DNA of 64,000 nt from Litchfieldia alkalitelluris. GTDB taxonomy: Bacteria; Bacillota; Bacilli; Bacillales; Salisediminibacteriaceae. Location: positions 621,022-685,021 of the forward strand of contig NZ_KZ119600.1 of assembly GCF_002153425.1 (NCBI RefSeq), written 5' to 3'. Below the pieces are notes generated by a model. The model had not been told where the DNA came from. It did not search any database and worked only from the letters and a program-made list of their open reading frames with translations. Made by a program: the position numbers and the translations under genes. Below, piece by piece: positions 43,325 to 52,269 of the stretch. How positions within the stretch are numbered: position 1 is the stretch's first letter; each line of letters starts with the position of its first letter.

Positions 43325-44194
43325 ATGGATAAAGAGCTTTTGTTAGAAGGACCTTATAATTTTTTCCAAGGACTAAAAAGGCTTGCAATCGACCCTATTA
43401 TTGTGATGAATATGGAGGAGCAGATGCTGAAGGTTCCGATACAAGTGGAGGGGAAGAATGAAGTTGTGGAGGTATCGCAACTTGGTACTGTTGAAAACCC
43501 AAAGTTTCGTATAACTGGAGGAGATAGCATAGATGAAGCCATTGTAATGAAACGTCTTACGGAAATTTTCCATTGGGATATTCCATTGCAAAAAATTTAT
43601 GAGCATTTAGATAAAACAGAGTTAAGCTCACTCATACAGCCGTTTCGTGGAACTCCTTTTATATGTGATTTCAGCATGTATGGTTGTTTAATGAAAACAA
43701 TTATTCATCAACAGTTGAATATGACTTTTGCTTATCGTCTAACGGAGAGGTTTATTAAAGCCTTTGGTGCGGAAAAAAATGGCGTGTGGTTTTACCCAAG
43801 TCCAGATAAAGTTAGTAAGCTAATGGTAGATGATTTAAGAGAACTTCAGTTCAGCCAAAGAAAGGCTGAGTATGTCATTGACACATCTAAATTGATATCT
43901 GAGGGTCTACTAGACTTGGAAAAAATGCGCGAAGCTTCGAACGATGAGGTGATGGAACAACTACTTCCTATCCGAGGAGTGGGGCGATGGACGGTGGAGT
44001 GTTTCCTCATGTTTGGTCTTGGGAGGCTTGATCTTTTTCCAGTACAAGATATTGGCATTCAAAATGGGTTGAAAAAGTATTATAAGCTAGACAAAAAACC
44101 TTCACACGAGGATATGCTTGAATGGGCAGAAGCTTGGAAACCTTATCGTACATATGCCTCCTTATATATTTGGGAAAGTATAGAAGTGGACTAA
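43325..44194 (+). CDS. DNA-3-methyladenine glycosylase II-type enzyme
   Basis: A 289-residue AlkA/YfjP-like base-excision repair enzyme. The helix-hairpin-helix and Gly/Pro-rich segment LLPIRGVGRWTVECFLMFG leads to the catalytic aspartate in PVQDIGIQNG. It removes alkylated purines from DNA. AAAGGCGGTG precedes the ATG at 43325; the frame begins 14 codons earlier. pdaA and rlmCD genes nearby match the B. subtilis yfjS-yfjP-yfjO neighbourhood. Confidence 0.92.
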   Translation: MDKELLLEGPYNFFQGLKRLAIDPIIVMNMEEQMLKVPIQVEGKNEVVEVSQLGTVENPKFRITGGDSIDEAIVMKRLTEIFHWDIPLQKIYEHLDKTELSSLIQPFRGTPFICDFSMYGCLMKTIIHQQLNMTFAYRLTERFIKAFGAEKNGVWFYPSPDKVSKLMVDDLRELQFSQRKAEYVIDTSKLISEGLLDLEKMREASNDEVMEQLLPIRGVGRWTVECFLMFGLGRLDLFPVQDIGIQNGLKKYYKLDKKPSHEDMLEWAEAWKPYRTYASLYIWESIEVD

Positions 44195-44294
44195 GTTTGC
44201 CTTATATTTTAGTGAGGATAGTTAGGAATTTGAACACAGGGCGAAAATCATCTAATATCTAGAGAGATGATAATCGAAATATGAGGTGGAAATT

Positions 44295-45764
44295 GTGGCA
44301 GAACACAAGGGAGTCAGTCGAAGTAATAAAAAACAAGGAAAACAGAGTAGAAATTTTAAAGAATCTGGTGATCGTCGTTCTTCTCAACGTCATGAAGGCG
44401 TGACTGTGAAGGAAGGGCAAAAGTTTCCATTAACGATAAAGCGAATGGGGATTGATGGTGAAGGGGTCGGCTTTTTTAAACGGCAAGTTGTTTTTGTACC
44501 AGGTGCACTTCCAGGTGAAGAAATTGTCTGTGAAGTAACAAAGGTCAAAGGAAAGTTTGCTGAAGGGCGGATTGTGAAACTGAGAAAGAAGTCATCAGAC
44601 AGGATTGCGCCACCTTGTCCAATATATGAGGAATGTGGCGGCTGTCAGCTGCAACATTTGTCCTACGAAGGTCAGTTAAGGGAGAAAAGGGATATTGTTC
44701 GGCAGGCTTTCGAGAGATATACAAAAATAAATCTTGATAAAATAGACTTTAAAGATACGTTAGGAATGGAAGACCCATGGCACTATAGGAATAAGAGTCA
44801 AATGCAGGTGGGCCAACAGGGGGGGAAGGTCATTGCAGGGTTGTATAGTCCTAACAGCCATCGTTTAATTGACCTTGAAGACTGTATTGTCCAGCACCCC
44901 CAGACAAATAAAGTAACAAATGTTATTAAACAATTAGCGGGGGACATGAAAATCCCTACCTATAATGAACGGAAAAGAAAAGGGGTTTTACGTACGATCG
45001 TCACTCGTGTCGGCTTTGAGACAGGGGAATATCAAGTTGTTCTAGTCACTGCAACAGAAGAGATTCCTAGAGTAGAGTTACTCATAGAGGAAATTAAACG
45101 TAGGCTTCCAGACGTCACTTCCATTGTTCAGAATATAAATCCACAAAAAACATCACTTATATTTGGGGATGTAACCAAAACATTGTACGGAAAAGATGAA
45201 ATTGAAGAAAGAATGAGTGAGTTTCGGTTTGATTTATCACCAAGAGCTTTCTTTCAATTAAACCCCGTACAGACGCAGAAATTGTATCATGCAGCGAAGG
45301 AGGCGGCAGCTCTCACTGGCGTTGAAAAAGTTGTTGATGCATATTGTGGTGTTGGAACGATTGGCCTCTGGCTTGCAGATGGTGCTGCAGAGCTAAGGGG
45401 AATGGACGTTATTAAAGAAGCCATTGAAGATGCTAAGAAAAATGCAGAAGTTCATGGTGTGGAGCACGCGAAGTACGTAACTGGTAAAGCGGAAGTTTTG
45501 CTCCCTAAGTGGGAAAAAGAAGGGTGGCATCCAGATGTGGTTGTGGTGGACCCTCCGCGAACAGGTTTAGATTCCGTCTTCATAGAGACATTACTTCGGG
45601 TAAAACCTGAGCGTATAGTGTATGTATCCTGTAACCCTTCAACATTGGCAAAGAATGTCCATGAATTAATTGGCGCTGGCTATAAGTTGAAATCACTACA
45701 ACCAGTTGATATGTTTCCGCATACTGCACAAGTTGAGACAGTTGCGTTGATAGAGTTGAAATAG
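44295..45764 (+). CDS. rlmCD: 23S rRNA (uracil-C5)-methyltransferase RlmCD
   Basis: A 489-residue RumA-type enzyme that methylates uracils in 23S rRNA using SAM. A basic N-terminal tail and TRAM domain (~40-95) come first; [14 protein letters not shown] carries the cysteines of the 4Fe-4S cluster; the methyltransferase part has [21 protein letters not shown] and the catalytic cysteine in [13 protein letters not shown]. The GTG at 44295 lies 5 bases after GAGGTGG. In Bacillus one enzyme (YefA/YfjO type) does the work of both RlmC and RlmD. Confidence 0.92.
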   Translation: MAEHKGVSRSNKKQGKQSRNFKESGDRRSSQRHEGVTVKEGQKFPLTIKRMGIDGEGVGFFKRQVVFVPGALPGEEIVCEVTKVKGKFAEGRIVKLRKKSSDRIAPPCPIYEECGGCQLQHLSYEGQLREKRDIVRQAFERYTKINLDKIDFKDTLGMEDPWHYRNKSQMQVGQQGGKVIAGLYSPNSHRLIDLEDCIVQHPQTNKVTNVIKQLAGDMKIPTYNERKRKGVLRTIVTRVGFETGEYQVVLVTATEEIPRVELLIEEIKRRLPDVTSIVQNINPQKTSLIFGDVTKTLYGKDEIEERMSEFRFDLSPRAFFQLNPVQTQKLYHAAKEAAALTGVEKVVDAYCGVGTIGLWLADGAAELRGMDVIKEAIEDAKKNAEVHGVEHAKYVTGKAEVLLPKWEKEGWHPDVVVVDPPRTGLDSVFIETLLRVKPERIVYVSCNPSTLAKNVHELIGAGYKLKSLQPVDMFPHTAQVETVALIELK

Positions 45765-46125
45765 CTTGGTGGCAATAGGCTTAGTGGTTTTTGGATGAAA
45801 ATTGAAGTGTGTTTTATGTTCCCTCGGACTAATGGTTCGGGGGATTTTTTGATCCCCGGGGCTTTACTTTTACGCGGAAAAGAATAAGTAACATAGAGCT
45901 TGGAAGTTTTGCTTTAAATTGCTTGAGCTATGATAAAGAAGTTGGGCTAACAGACTGAATTTTGATAAAATTGAATAAGAATTAGATTAAATTTATTAAT
46001 AGAAAAAACGATGATGAGAAGAGTAAATTGGGATTTTAAATAAATGAATTGTATTAATACAATTTTCTTCATTCTAATAAAATCAGCTCTAACAAATTAG
46101 CGAGTGTCTACTAAGGAGAGGTTTT
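45765..46125. other. 360-bp gap between rlmCD and the AraC gene
   Basis: A weak hairpin (TCCCTCGGAC..GTTCGGGGGA then TTTTTT, about 45819-45850) probably ends rlmCD transcription. The remaining ~270 bp is AT-rich, contains the AraC-gene promoter region, and shows no gene. Confidence 0.5.
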
Positions 46126-46986
46126 ATGACAACTTCAATCACAGGGGAAAAGGTTCAGTTTGAATTAAACTACAATGTAAAAACAAAAACAGAAATTTCA
46201 TTTCATTCTCATATTGAGTACGAAATCTATTATTTTCACAAAGGAAAATGTAGATACTTAATCGGAGATAAAATCTACTCACTTTCTCCCGGGGATATCA
46301 TTATTATGCACGGGTTAACGTTACATTGTGCTAAAATTTTCGAAGATGAAGATTATGTTCGTACAAGCATTCATTTTGATTCGAAGTATTATAAAGAGGT
46401 CCTTCGTACGCTGGGCATGGAATTTGTATTAGTCCCTTTTACTACTCTTCAATCGTACCGTGTTAATTTACATGGAGATGAAAAAGAGGAGTTTGAGAAC
46501 CTATTAAAAAAAATGAATGAACACAATAAAATTAAAAATGACGTGTCGCCATTTCGTGTTCAAGCAGGTTTCATAGAAATGCTGACACTTATATACACCT
46601 ATTTTAAAAAGGCTTTAGATAATAAAAAGGATAATAAGGTATCAATTGGAAAGATGGGCCACGTACAGGAGGTTATTTCTTTTATTGATAAAAATTACAT
46701 GGAAGAAATTAGTTTAAATCGACTTGAAAATGAACTACATATAAGTAAATTTTATTTATCAAAAGTGTTTAAAGAAGCAACGGGATTTACTATTTTTAAT
46801 TATTTATACCACAGGAGAGTTAATCAAGCGAAAGTAGATTTTCTCATGTCTTCTCACGCTAGTGTTACGGATATAAGTTATAAAGTAGGTTTTAAACACC
46901 CGGCTCATTTTAGCAGAGTTTTTAAAAAGATTACAGGAGTCACTCCTGAAGATTATAAAAAAAGTTTATTGCAAAATTCCAACTGA
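46126..46986 (+). CDS. AraC-family transcriptional regulator
   Basis: A 286-residue regulator with an N-terminal cupin ligand domain (FHSHIEYEIYYFHKG, SPGDIIIMHGLTLH) and a C-terminal pair of helix-turn-helix motifs (ISLNRLENELHISKFYLSKVF and SVTDISYKVGFKHPAHFSRVF). It probably senses a sugar-like compound and activates the downstream oxidoreductase genes. AGGAGAGG precedes the ATG. Confidence 0.92.
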   Translation: MTTSITGEKVQFELNYNVKTKTEISFHSHIEYEIYYFHKGKCRYLIGDKIYSLSPGDIIIMHGLTLHCAKIFEDEDYVRTSIHFDSKYYKEVLRTLGMEFVLVPFTTLQSYRVNLHGDEKEEFENLLKKMNEHNKIKNDVSPFRVQAGFIEMLTLIYTYFKKALDNKKDNKVSIGKMGHVQEVISFIDKNYMEEISLNRLENELHISKFYLSKVFKEATGFTIFNYLYHRRVNQAKVDFLMSSHASVTDISYKVGFKHPAHFSRVFKKITGVTPEDYKKSLLQNSN

Positions 46987-47006
46987 GCAATAACAGTTAA
47001 ATAATA

Positions 47007-47050
47007 AGGTGTATTGGTTAATGTCAGAAAAGCCAATACTTCTTTTTTTT
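47007..47050 (+). terminator. Terminator after AraC gene
   Basis: GTATTGGTT and AGCCAATAC pair with one mismatch; an eight-T run follows. From 47051 to 47338 the DNA is AT-rich without a supported gene. Confidence 0.8.
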
Positions 47051-47338
47051 ATTACTATAAAAGCGTAGCTTAAAAATGAAAGAGAAAGCGGTGAATCAAT
47101 CGAAGTTCTCAGTTTTAACAGATATTTCATCGATAGAAAAGTGTGAGAATACGTTGAATAATAATTAGGAAAAATTTAGTGGCTATTTTAGCACCTAAGA
47201 AGTCTAATACTTTAACTTAAATTGCCTTAATTAATTTAAGTGTAGAAAGATCTAGTAAACAAGGGCAGCCTACACTATGCAAAAAAATTTAAAACAATGC
47301 AATGGGTAATATTGACGATTAATTTATTTGAAAAGCTT

Positions 47339-47352
47339 TGTTTACGCTTACA
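47339..47352. promoter_or_regulatory. cre-like (CcpA) site before oxidoreductase genes
   Basis: TGTTTACGCTTACA matches the cre consensus TGWNANCGNTNWCA except at one position. CcpA binds such sites to repress carbon-use genes when glucose is present. It lies 97 bp before the first oxidoreductase gene. Confidence 0.55.
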
Positions 47353-47448
47353 AAAAGGGGGTTCAGATAAATAGTATGTTGTATGCGTATATCTACAAAA
47401 GGTACCTACTAAAGAAGGTATAAGGAAAATACCACTGAGGTGTAAATG

Positions 47449-48486
47449 ATGATTAACTTTGGAATTATTGGCTGCGGAAGAATTTCTCCATTCCATAAGG
47501 CTGGGATTTTAGAAACAAATGGTGCCCAGTTAACAACTGTATGTGATGTGGTTGAGCAAAAAGCACGTGAACTAGTAAATGGGTCAGAAAATATTACAGT
47601 TTACACGGATTATAAGGAGTTATTACAAGATCCTTCCATTCATGTCGTAAACATTTGTACTGAACATCATCTACATGCGGAAATTGCAATAGCAGCAATG
47701 GACGCTGGAAAGCACGTGATTATTGAAAAACCGATTGCCTTAACATTAAAGGATGCAGACCGAATGATTGAGGCGCAAAAAAGAAATAAGGTAAAAGCAA
47801 CAATTGTGTTTCAAAATCGTTTTAACCAAGCTGTTATGGTAACGAGAAAGGCATTAGAAGAAGGTCGGTTTGGTGAAATGTCACATGGGGTAGGAAGTGT
47901 TCGATGGTATCGCGATCAATCCTATTATAGTCAAGATCCATGGAGAGGAAAAACAACGCATAAAGATGGTTTTTTAATGAATCAAACGATACACACAATT
48001 GATTTATTAATCTGGATGATGGGACCAGTCAAAAAAGTATCAGGTAATATAAAAACGAAATTTTTTGACATTGAAATGGAAAACGTTGGAACAGCGACAT
48101 TGGAATTCGAAAATGGAACAATTGGTCTAATAGAAGGTGCTGGTACTGTATTTCCAAGTGATTTGGAAGGTAGCCTTAGTCTATTTGGAGCAAAAGGCAC
48201 TGTTGTTTTAAGTGGAGCCGCAGCCAATAAAATTGAGACGTGGAGATTTAGTAAGGACTATCAAAATGAACAGGCTGAAGTCTTGAATCAGATTCGTCAT
48301 CAAGAAGAAAATGCTCCAACCGTATATGGTTTTGGACATGAGAAAGTCGTTCAAGACATGGTAGAAGCAATTCGACATGATCGAAATCCTATAACTAGCT
48401 TAGTAGATGGAAGGAATGCTTTAGAGGTTGTCTTAGCTATCTATGATTCTGCGAAAAATGACGGTAACGCTGTGTATCTTAGATAA
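47449..48486 (+). CDS. Gfo/Idh/MocA-family oxidoreductase 1
   Basis: A 345-residue NAD(P)-dependent sugar or inositol dehydrogenase. The Rossmann motif IGCGRISPFH, the HVIIEKPIALT segment with the catalytic Lys of EKP, and the C-terminal substrate domain are present. GAGGTG precedes two adjacent ATGs; 47449 has the better spacing. It is the first of three related genes, each with a different N-terminus, and shares a probable operon with them. Confidence 0.9.
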   Translation: MINFGIIGCGRISPFHKAGILETNGAQLTTVCDVVEQKARELVNGSENITVYTDYKELLQDPSIHVVNICTEHHLHAEIAIAAMDAGKHVIIEKPIALTLKDADRMIEAQKRNKVKATIVFQNRFNQAVMVTRKALEEGRFGEMSHGVGSVRWYRDQSYYSQDPWRGKTTHKDGFLMNQTIHTIDLLIWMMGPVKKVSGNIKTKFFDIEMENVGTATLEFENGTIGLIEGAGTVFPSDLEGSLSLFGAKGTVVLSGAAANKIETWRFSKDYQNEQAEVLNQIRHQEENAPTVYGFGHEKVVQDMVEAIRHDRNPITSLVDGRNALEVVLAIYDSAKNDGNAVYLR

Positions 48487-48607
48487 TAGGCAAAGCTATC
48501 TAGTTATTACGATTGTAATACGGTGAATCAATTTTCTGCATTCTTTTCGACTTTGTCTCGGAAAAGAGTTTACAAATAATAATCTAATTTTTATGAGGAG
48601 TGAGGAT

Positions 48608-49762
48608 ATGTTAAAAGTAGCAATTATCGGTACAGGAGCAATCGCACCATCACATATTAAAGGATACAAAGAGTTCTCAGAAAGCTGTGAAATAGTTGCT
48701 CTTTGTGATATTTATCCCGAAAAGGCTGAAAAGGCAGCTAAAGAATACGATTTGAATGTAAATATTTATGATGACCATCAGAAATTATTAGAGTCTGAGG
48801 ATGTTGACTTAGTTTCTGTATGTACGCCACCATATACCCATGCAGAAATCTCAATTAACTCACTAAATGCAGGTGTCCATGTCATTGTTGAAAAGCCAAT
48901 GGCATCCTCGCTAGAAGAGTGCGATGCCATGAACGAAGCTGCTAAGAAAAGTGGCAAACTTTTATCTGTCATTGCTCAAAATCGTTTTCGAACTTCAATG
49001 ATGAAATTAAAGCAAGTTCTTGATACGGAGTTAATGGGGCCAATCGTCCATACACAAGTTGATTCGTTCTGGTGGAGAGGGTACAGCTATTACGATTTAT
49101 GGTGGAGAGGAACTTGGGAAAAAGAAGGTGGCGGGTGTACATTAAATCATGCTGTTCACCACATTGATATTTTACAATGGATGAAGGGAATGCCTTCAGA
49201 AATTACTGCTGTCACAAGTAATACAGCTCACGATAATGCAGAAGTTGAAGATATCTCAATAGCAATCGGTAAATATGAAGATGGAAGTTTAGCGCAAATT
49301 ACGAGCTCTGTCGTGCACCATGGTGAAGAGCAACAACTTATTTTCCAAGGGAAGAATGCGCGCGTGTCAGCTCCATGGAAGGTGACAGCATCAAAGTCAA
49401 AAGAAAATGGATTTCCTGAAGAAGACTTAGAGTTAGAGGAAAAGCTCCAAAAAGTATATGGAGAGTTAGCAGAAGTTGAATATGAAGGACATCCAGGACA
49501 AATTCAAGACGTTCTTTTAGCCATTCAAGGAAAAAAGGAACTATTAGTCGATGGTCAGCAAGGTCGTCAAACATTAGAATTAATTACCGCTATATACCAA
49601 GCGGCTAGCTTGAAAGAAACAGTGAAATTACCATTAACAGAAGAAAGTCCATTCTATACAAGAGAAGGTTCACTGAAAAATGCAACGTATTTCTTTGAAA
49701 AGAAAAATAGTGTTTCGAACTTTTCTGACACCACAATAACAACTGGAAGTGACAAAGCCTAA
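48608..49762 (+). CDS. Gfo/Idh/MocA-family oxidoreductase 2
   Basis: A 384-residue dehydrogenase of the same family, with IIGTGAIAPSHIKGY at the N-terminus and VIVEKPMASSLEEC around the catalytic lysine. The GGGCTLNHAVHHIDILQWM segment holds the usual Asp/His active-site pair. GAGGAGTGAGG precedes the ATG at 48608. It is distinct enough from its two neighbours to act on a different step or isomer. Confidence 0.9.
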   Translation: MLKVAIIGTGAIAPSHIKGYKEFSESCEIVALCDIYPEKAEKAAKEYDLNVNIYDDHQKLLESEDVDLVSVCTPPYTHAEISINSLNAGVHVIVEKPMASSLEECDAMNEAAKKSGKLLSVIAQNRFRTSMMKLKQVLDTELMGPIVHTQVDSFWWRGYSYYDLWWRGTWEKEGGGCTLNHAVHHIDILQWMKGMPSEITAVTSNTAHDNAEVEDISIAIGKYEDGSLAQITSSVVHHGEEQQLIFQGKNARVSAPWKVTASKSKENGFPEEDLELEEKLQKVYGELAEVEYEGHPGQIQDVLLAIQGKKELLVDGQQGRQTLELITAIYQAASLKETVKLPLTEESPFYTREGSLKNATYFFEKKNSVSNFSDTTITTGSDKA

Positions 49763-49934
49763 ATTATATATAGGTAATCTGATAAATTCATAATTCCATA
49801 ACTTCATAGGTTCGTTACTAAGATTACAATATAGATGCGTTTAATCATTCGCAAGACGATATCTGCTCTAAGTGACTTTTGTGGTAATTATGAAATTGAC
49901 TCGATCTAAAACTTTTTAAGGAGTTGTACCAAAG

Positions 49935-51020
49935 ATGAACAAAAATGATGGAATGAATTATGCACCTAAAGGGTTTGAAAATAAAGTAGTAAAAGAAGGA
50001 GAATTTTTATTTGCCGCAATTGGATTAGATCATGGACATATTTATGGCATGTGTAATGGATTAATCGAAGCAGGTGGTCAACTGATAGCAGTTTATGATC
50101 CCGATCCGAAAAAAATGGAAAAGTTTAAAACCATATACCCTCAAGTAAAGATTGCAGCTTCAGAAGAGGAAATTTTAAAAGATGAAACAATCCATTTAAT
50201 TGCATCCGCAAGTATTCCGTCAGACCGCTATCAAGTAGGATTAAAAGCGTTAGACCATGGAAAACATTATTTTGCAGATAAACCAGCGTTTACAACACTC
50301 GATCAAGTAAAACTTGCAAGAGAAAAAGTTGCTGAAACTGGTTTGAAATGGGGTATCTACTACGGTGAACGACTTCATGTAGAAAGTGCCATTTTTGCTG
50401 GGCAACTCATTGAAGAAGGGGCAATTGGGCGAGTAATCCAAGTAATTGGAACAGGTCCTCACCGAGCAAATGCTTCTAGTAGACCAGATTGGTTCTTTGA
50501 TCCTAAAAGCTATGGTGGTATTTTATGTGATATTGGAAGCCACCAAATCGAACAATTTATGCATTTTGCTGGTGCAAAGGATGCTAAAGTGCTACATAGT
50601 AAAGTAGCAAACTACAACTTCAAACAATATCCTAAATTTGAAGATTACGGTGATGCGACACTCGTGGCAGATAACGGGGCAACATTTTATTTCCGTGTTG
50701 ACTGGTTTACCCCAGACGGCCTTGGAACCTGGGGCGATGGACGCGCAATTATTTTAGGAACAGAAGGCTATATTGAAATAAGAAAGTATATTGATATTGC
50801 ACGTGATAACACAGGTGATCATTTATATTTGGTCAATCAAGAAGGAGAAAAGCACTTTGAACTATCTGGTAAAGTTGGTTACCCTTTCTTCGGGCAGTTT
50901 ATTCTAGACTGTTTAAACGGTACGGAAAATGCCATGGCTCAGGAGCATGCATTCCGAGTAGCTGAGCTTTGTATTGAAGCTCAAAATATGGCAATTAATG
51001 TGGAGCCTGCTGAAAGCTAA
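49935..51020 (+). CDS. Gfo/Idh/MocA-family oxidoreductase 3
   Basis: A 361-residue member of the family with a divergent Rossmann motif (AIGLDHGHIYGMCNGL), where GLDHGH replaces GxGxxG, and HYFADKPAFTT in place of the usual EKP, keeping the lysine. GGILCDIGSHQIEQFMHFAG is conserved. AAGGAG precedes the ATG. Such forms occur in clusters that epimerise or oxidise sugars and cyclitols through keto intermediates. Confidence 0.88.
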   Translation: MNKNDGMNYAPKGFENKVVKEGEFLFAAIGLDHGHIYGMCNGLIEAGGQLIAVYDPDPKKMEKFKTIYPQVKIAASEEEILKDETIHLIASASIPSDRYQVGLKALDHGKHYFADKPAFTTLDQVKLAREKVAETGLKWGIYYGERLHVESAIFAGQLIEEGAIGRVIQVIGTGPHRANASSRPDWFFDPKSYGGILCDIGSHQIEQFMHFAGAKDAKVLHSKVANYNFKQYPKFEDYGDATLVADNGATFYFRVDWFTPDGLGTWGDGRAIILGTEGYIEIRKYIDIARDNTGDHLYLVNQEGEKHFELSGKVGYPFFGQFILDCLNGTENAMAQEHAFRVAELCIEAQNMAINVEPAES

Positions 51021-51138
51021 TAGTAAAGTCTAGCTTAAGGTAAGGATCACCTGCTTGATTCAGATCAAGGAAATTCACCATGTCAGTTTTGCTGTACACT
51101 TCAATGTGAATCAATCTGATATATGTAAACATTTAAAA

Positions 51139-51170
51139 CTACCGACAAGTAGACTTGTCGGTAGTTTTTT
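51139..51170 (+). terminator. Terminator after third oxidoreductase
   Basis: CTACCGACAAGT and ACTTGTCGGTAG are perfect 12-bp complements, followed by six T residues. It probably ends the oxidoreductase operon. Confidence 0.9.
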
Positions 51171-51174
51171 CTAA

Positions 51175-51426
51175 ATGATAAGAAAGCTAAAATTTTTTAA
51201 TCATCTATCTATCATTAGGCACGTGGAGGATTTAGGTATAAAAAAGAGGGCTACGAATATCGCCTTTCCTATTATAGTCGAAGGAAAAATCTATCATAAT
51301 TATTTGGAATGGATAAATCAGCAATTAAAAATGAAGGGAATTCCTAATTATAAATCTGAGAATAAGATTTTACATGTTACATCAAAACATGAACTCCATG
51401 TAGACGTACCGAGAATTTATCACTAG
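51175..51426 (+). CDS. Doubtful 83-residue protein or gene remnant
   Basis: An 83-codon frame (IRKLKFFNHLSIIRHVEDLG ... VDVPRIYH) directly after a terminator and without a ribosome site. It is basic and has a plausible amino-acid mix. It may be the 3' piece of a decayed gene. I do not recognise a family. Confidence 0.35.
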   Translation: MIRKLKFFNHLSIIRHVEDLGIKKRATNIAFPIIVEGKIYHNYLEWINQQLKMKGIPNYKSENKILHVTSKHELHVDVPRIYH

Positions 51427-52104
51427 TTGAGACACCTAACCCCTGATTAGTATAGCTTTCCTGTTTTGGGGACAGGCACTTTTTTTTACTTTATAACTTG
51501 TTCGTACAATATATAAATTCTTTATTCATTTCTTTATTATTAGGCTCTATAAAACTATGATTATAGCTATAGATTGCAAAAAAAATAATACCATTGTACC
51601 ATACTAGAATCATAAAAAAAAGAAAATGTAAAAAAAATTGTTATATTCTTTTAAAAAAATATTGTGTATTTAAAAGTAAAAATATATAATACTTGTAAGG
51701 TCAAATATTTAGTTTGTGGTGTTTACTTTTCACATGTACGTATGTAAGGTCGTAGTTTCATGTCGAATGTAAGTGTTTTCTGGTAAATGTCAATTGTTTT
51801 TTAACCGATTTTAAAAATGGTATGTACGTATCAATTTTTTGTGTAATCTAGTAGTTCAAAGCTGAGTTAGTAACATCTATTACTTTTAGTATGAACTTGT
51901 AAGTATATATAATTCTACTAAATGGTCGAAAACGCACAAAGATAAGGAAATTTTGTTGTTTTCCCGGTAACGACTTTGTGCAGTTGTTCATCGCCAGCAC
52001 ATATTTTAGTACATTTTGCTTATTCTGAATGGAAATGAGCCCCATTAATTTCAGTATGGGAGCATAAAAATTTTTTAGTTTATTATTCGGAATATTCTGT
52101 ACTT
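51427..52104. other. 680-bp AT-rich gap before the solute-binding gene
   Basis: A small hairpin with GGGGACAGGCACTTTTTTT lies near 51465-51487. TGTACGTAT occurs at 51735-51743 and again at 51823-51831, each in a near-palindrome, as for a LacI- or AraC-type operator. No gene is supported; a minus-strand 65-codon frame here lacks a ribosome site. Confidence 0.45.
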
Positions 52105-52118
52105 TGTAAGCGCTTTAA
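52105..52118. promoter_or_regulatory. cre-like (CcpA) site before solute-binding gene
   Basis: TGTAAGCGCTTTAA matches cre (TGWNANCGNTNWCA) except at one position near the end. It lies about 150 bp before the lipoprotein start and, with the site at 47339, suggests carbon catabolite control of this module. Confidence 0.6.
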
Positions 52119-52269
52119 TGAATGAACTTTTAGGAGGTGAGGCTTATAGATCGGACTATATAAGTAATTAGATTTATACAGGGTGGTTATTACATTGGAC
52201 AACAAAGAAGTGCTATCAGGTTTATCTATTTTGAAATTTCTAGAATTTCCTAATCGGAAAGGGGATTTA

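Noticed and set aside
47077..47169. 30-codon frame in the gap before the oxidoreductase genes
   Set aside because: No ribosome site and no recognisable sequence; it is likely random in AT-rich DNA.
51848..52045. 65-codon minus-strand frame
   Set aside because: No ribosome site, AT-rich, and lies in the promoter region of the solute-binding gene.
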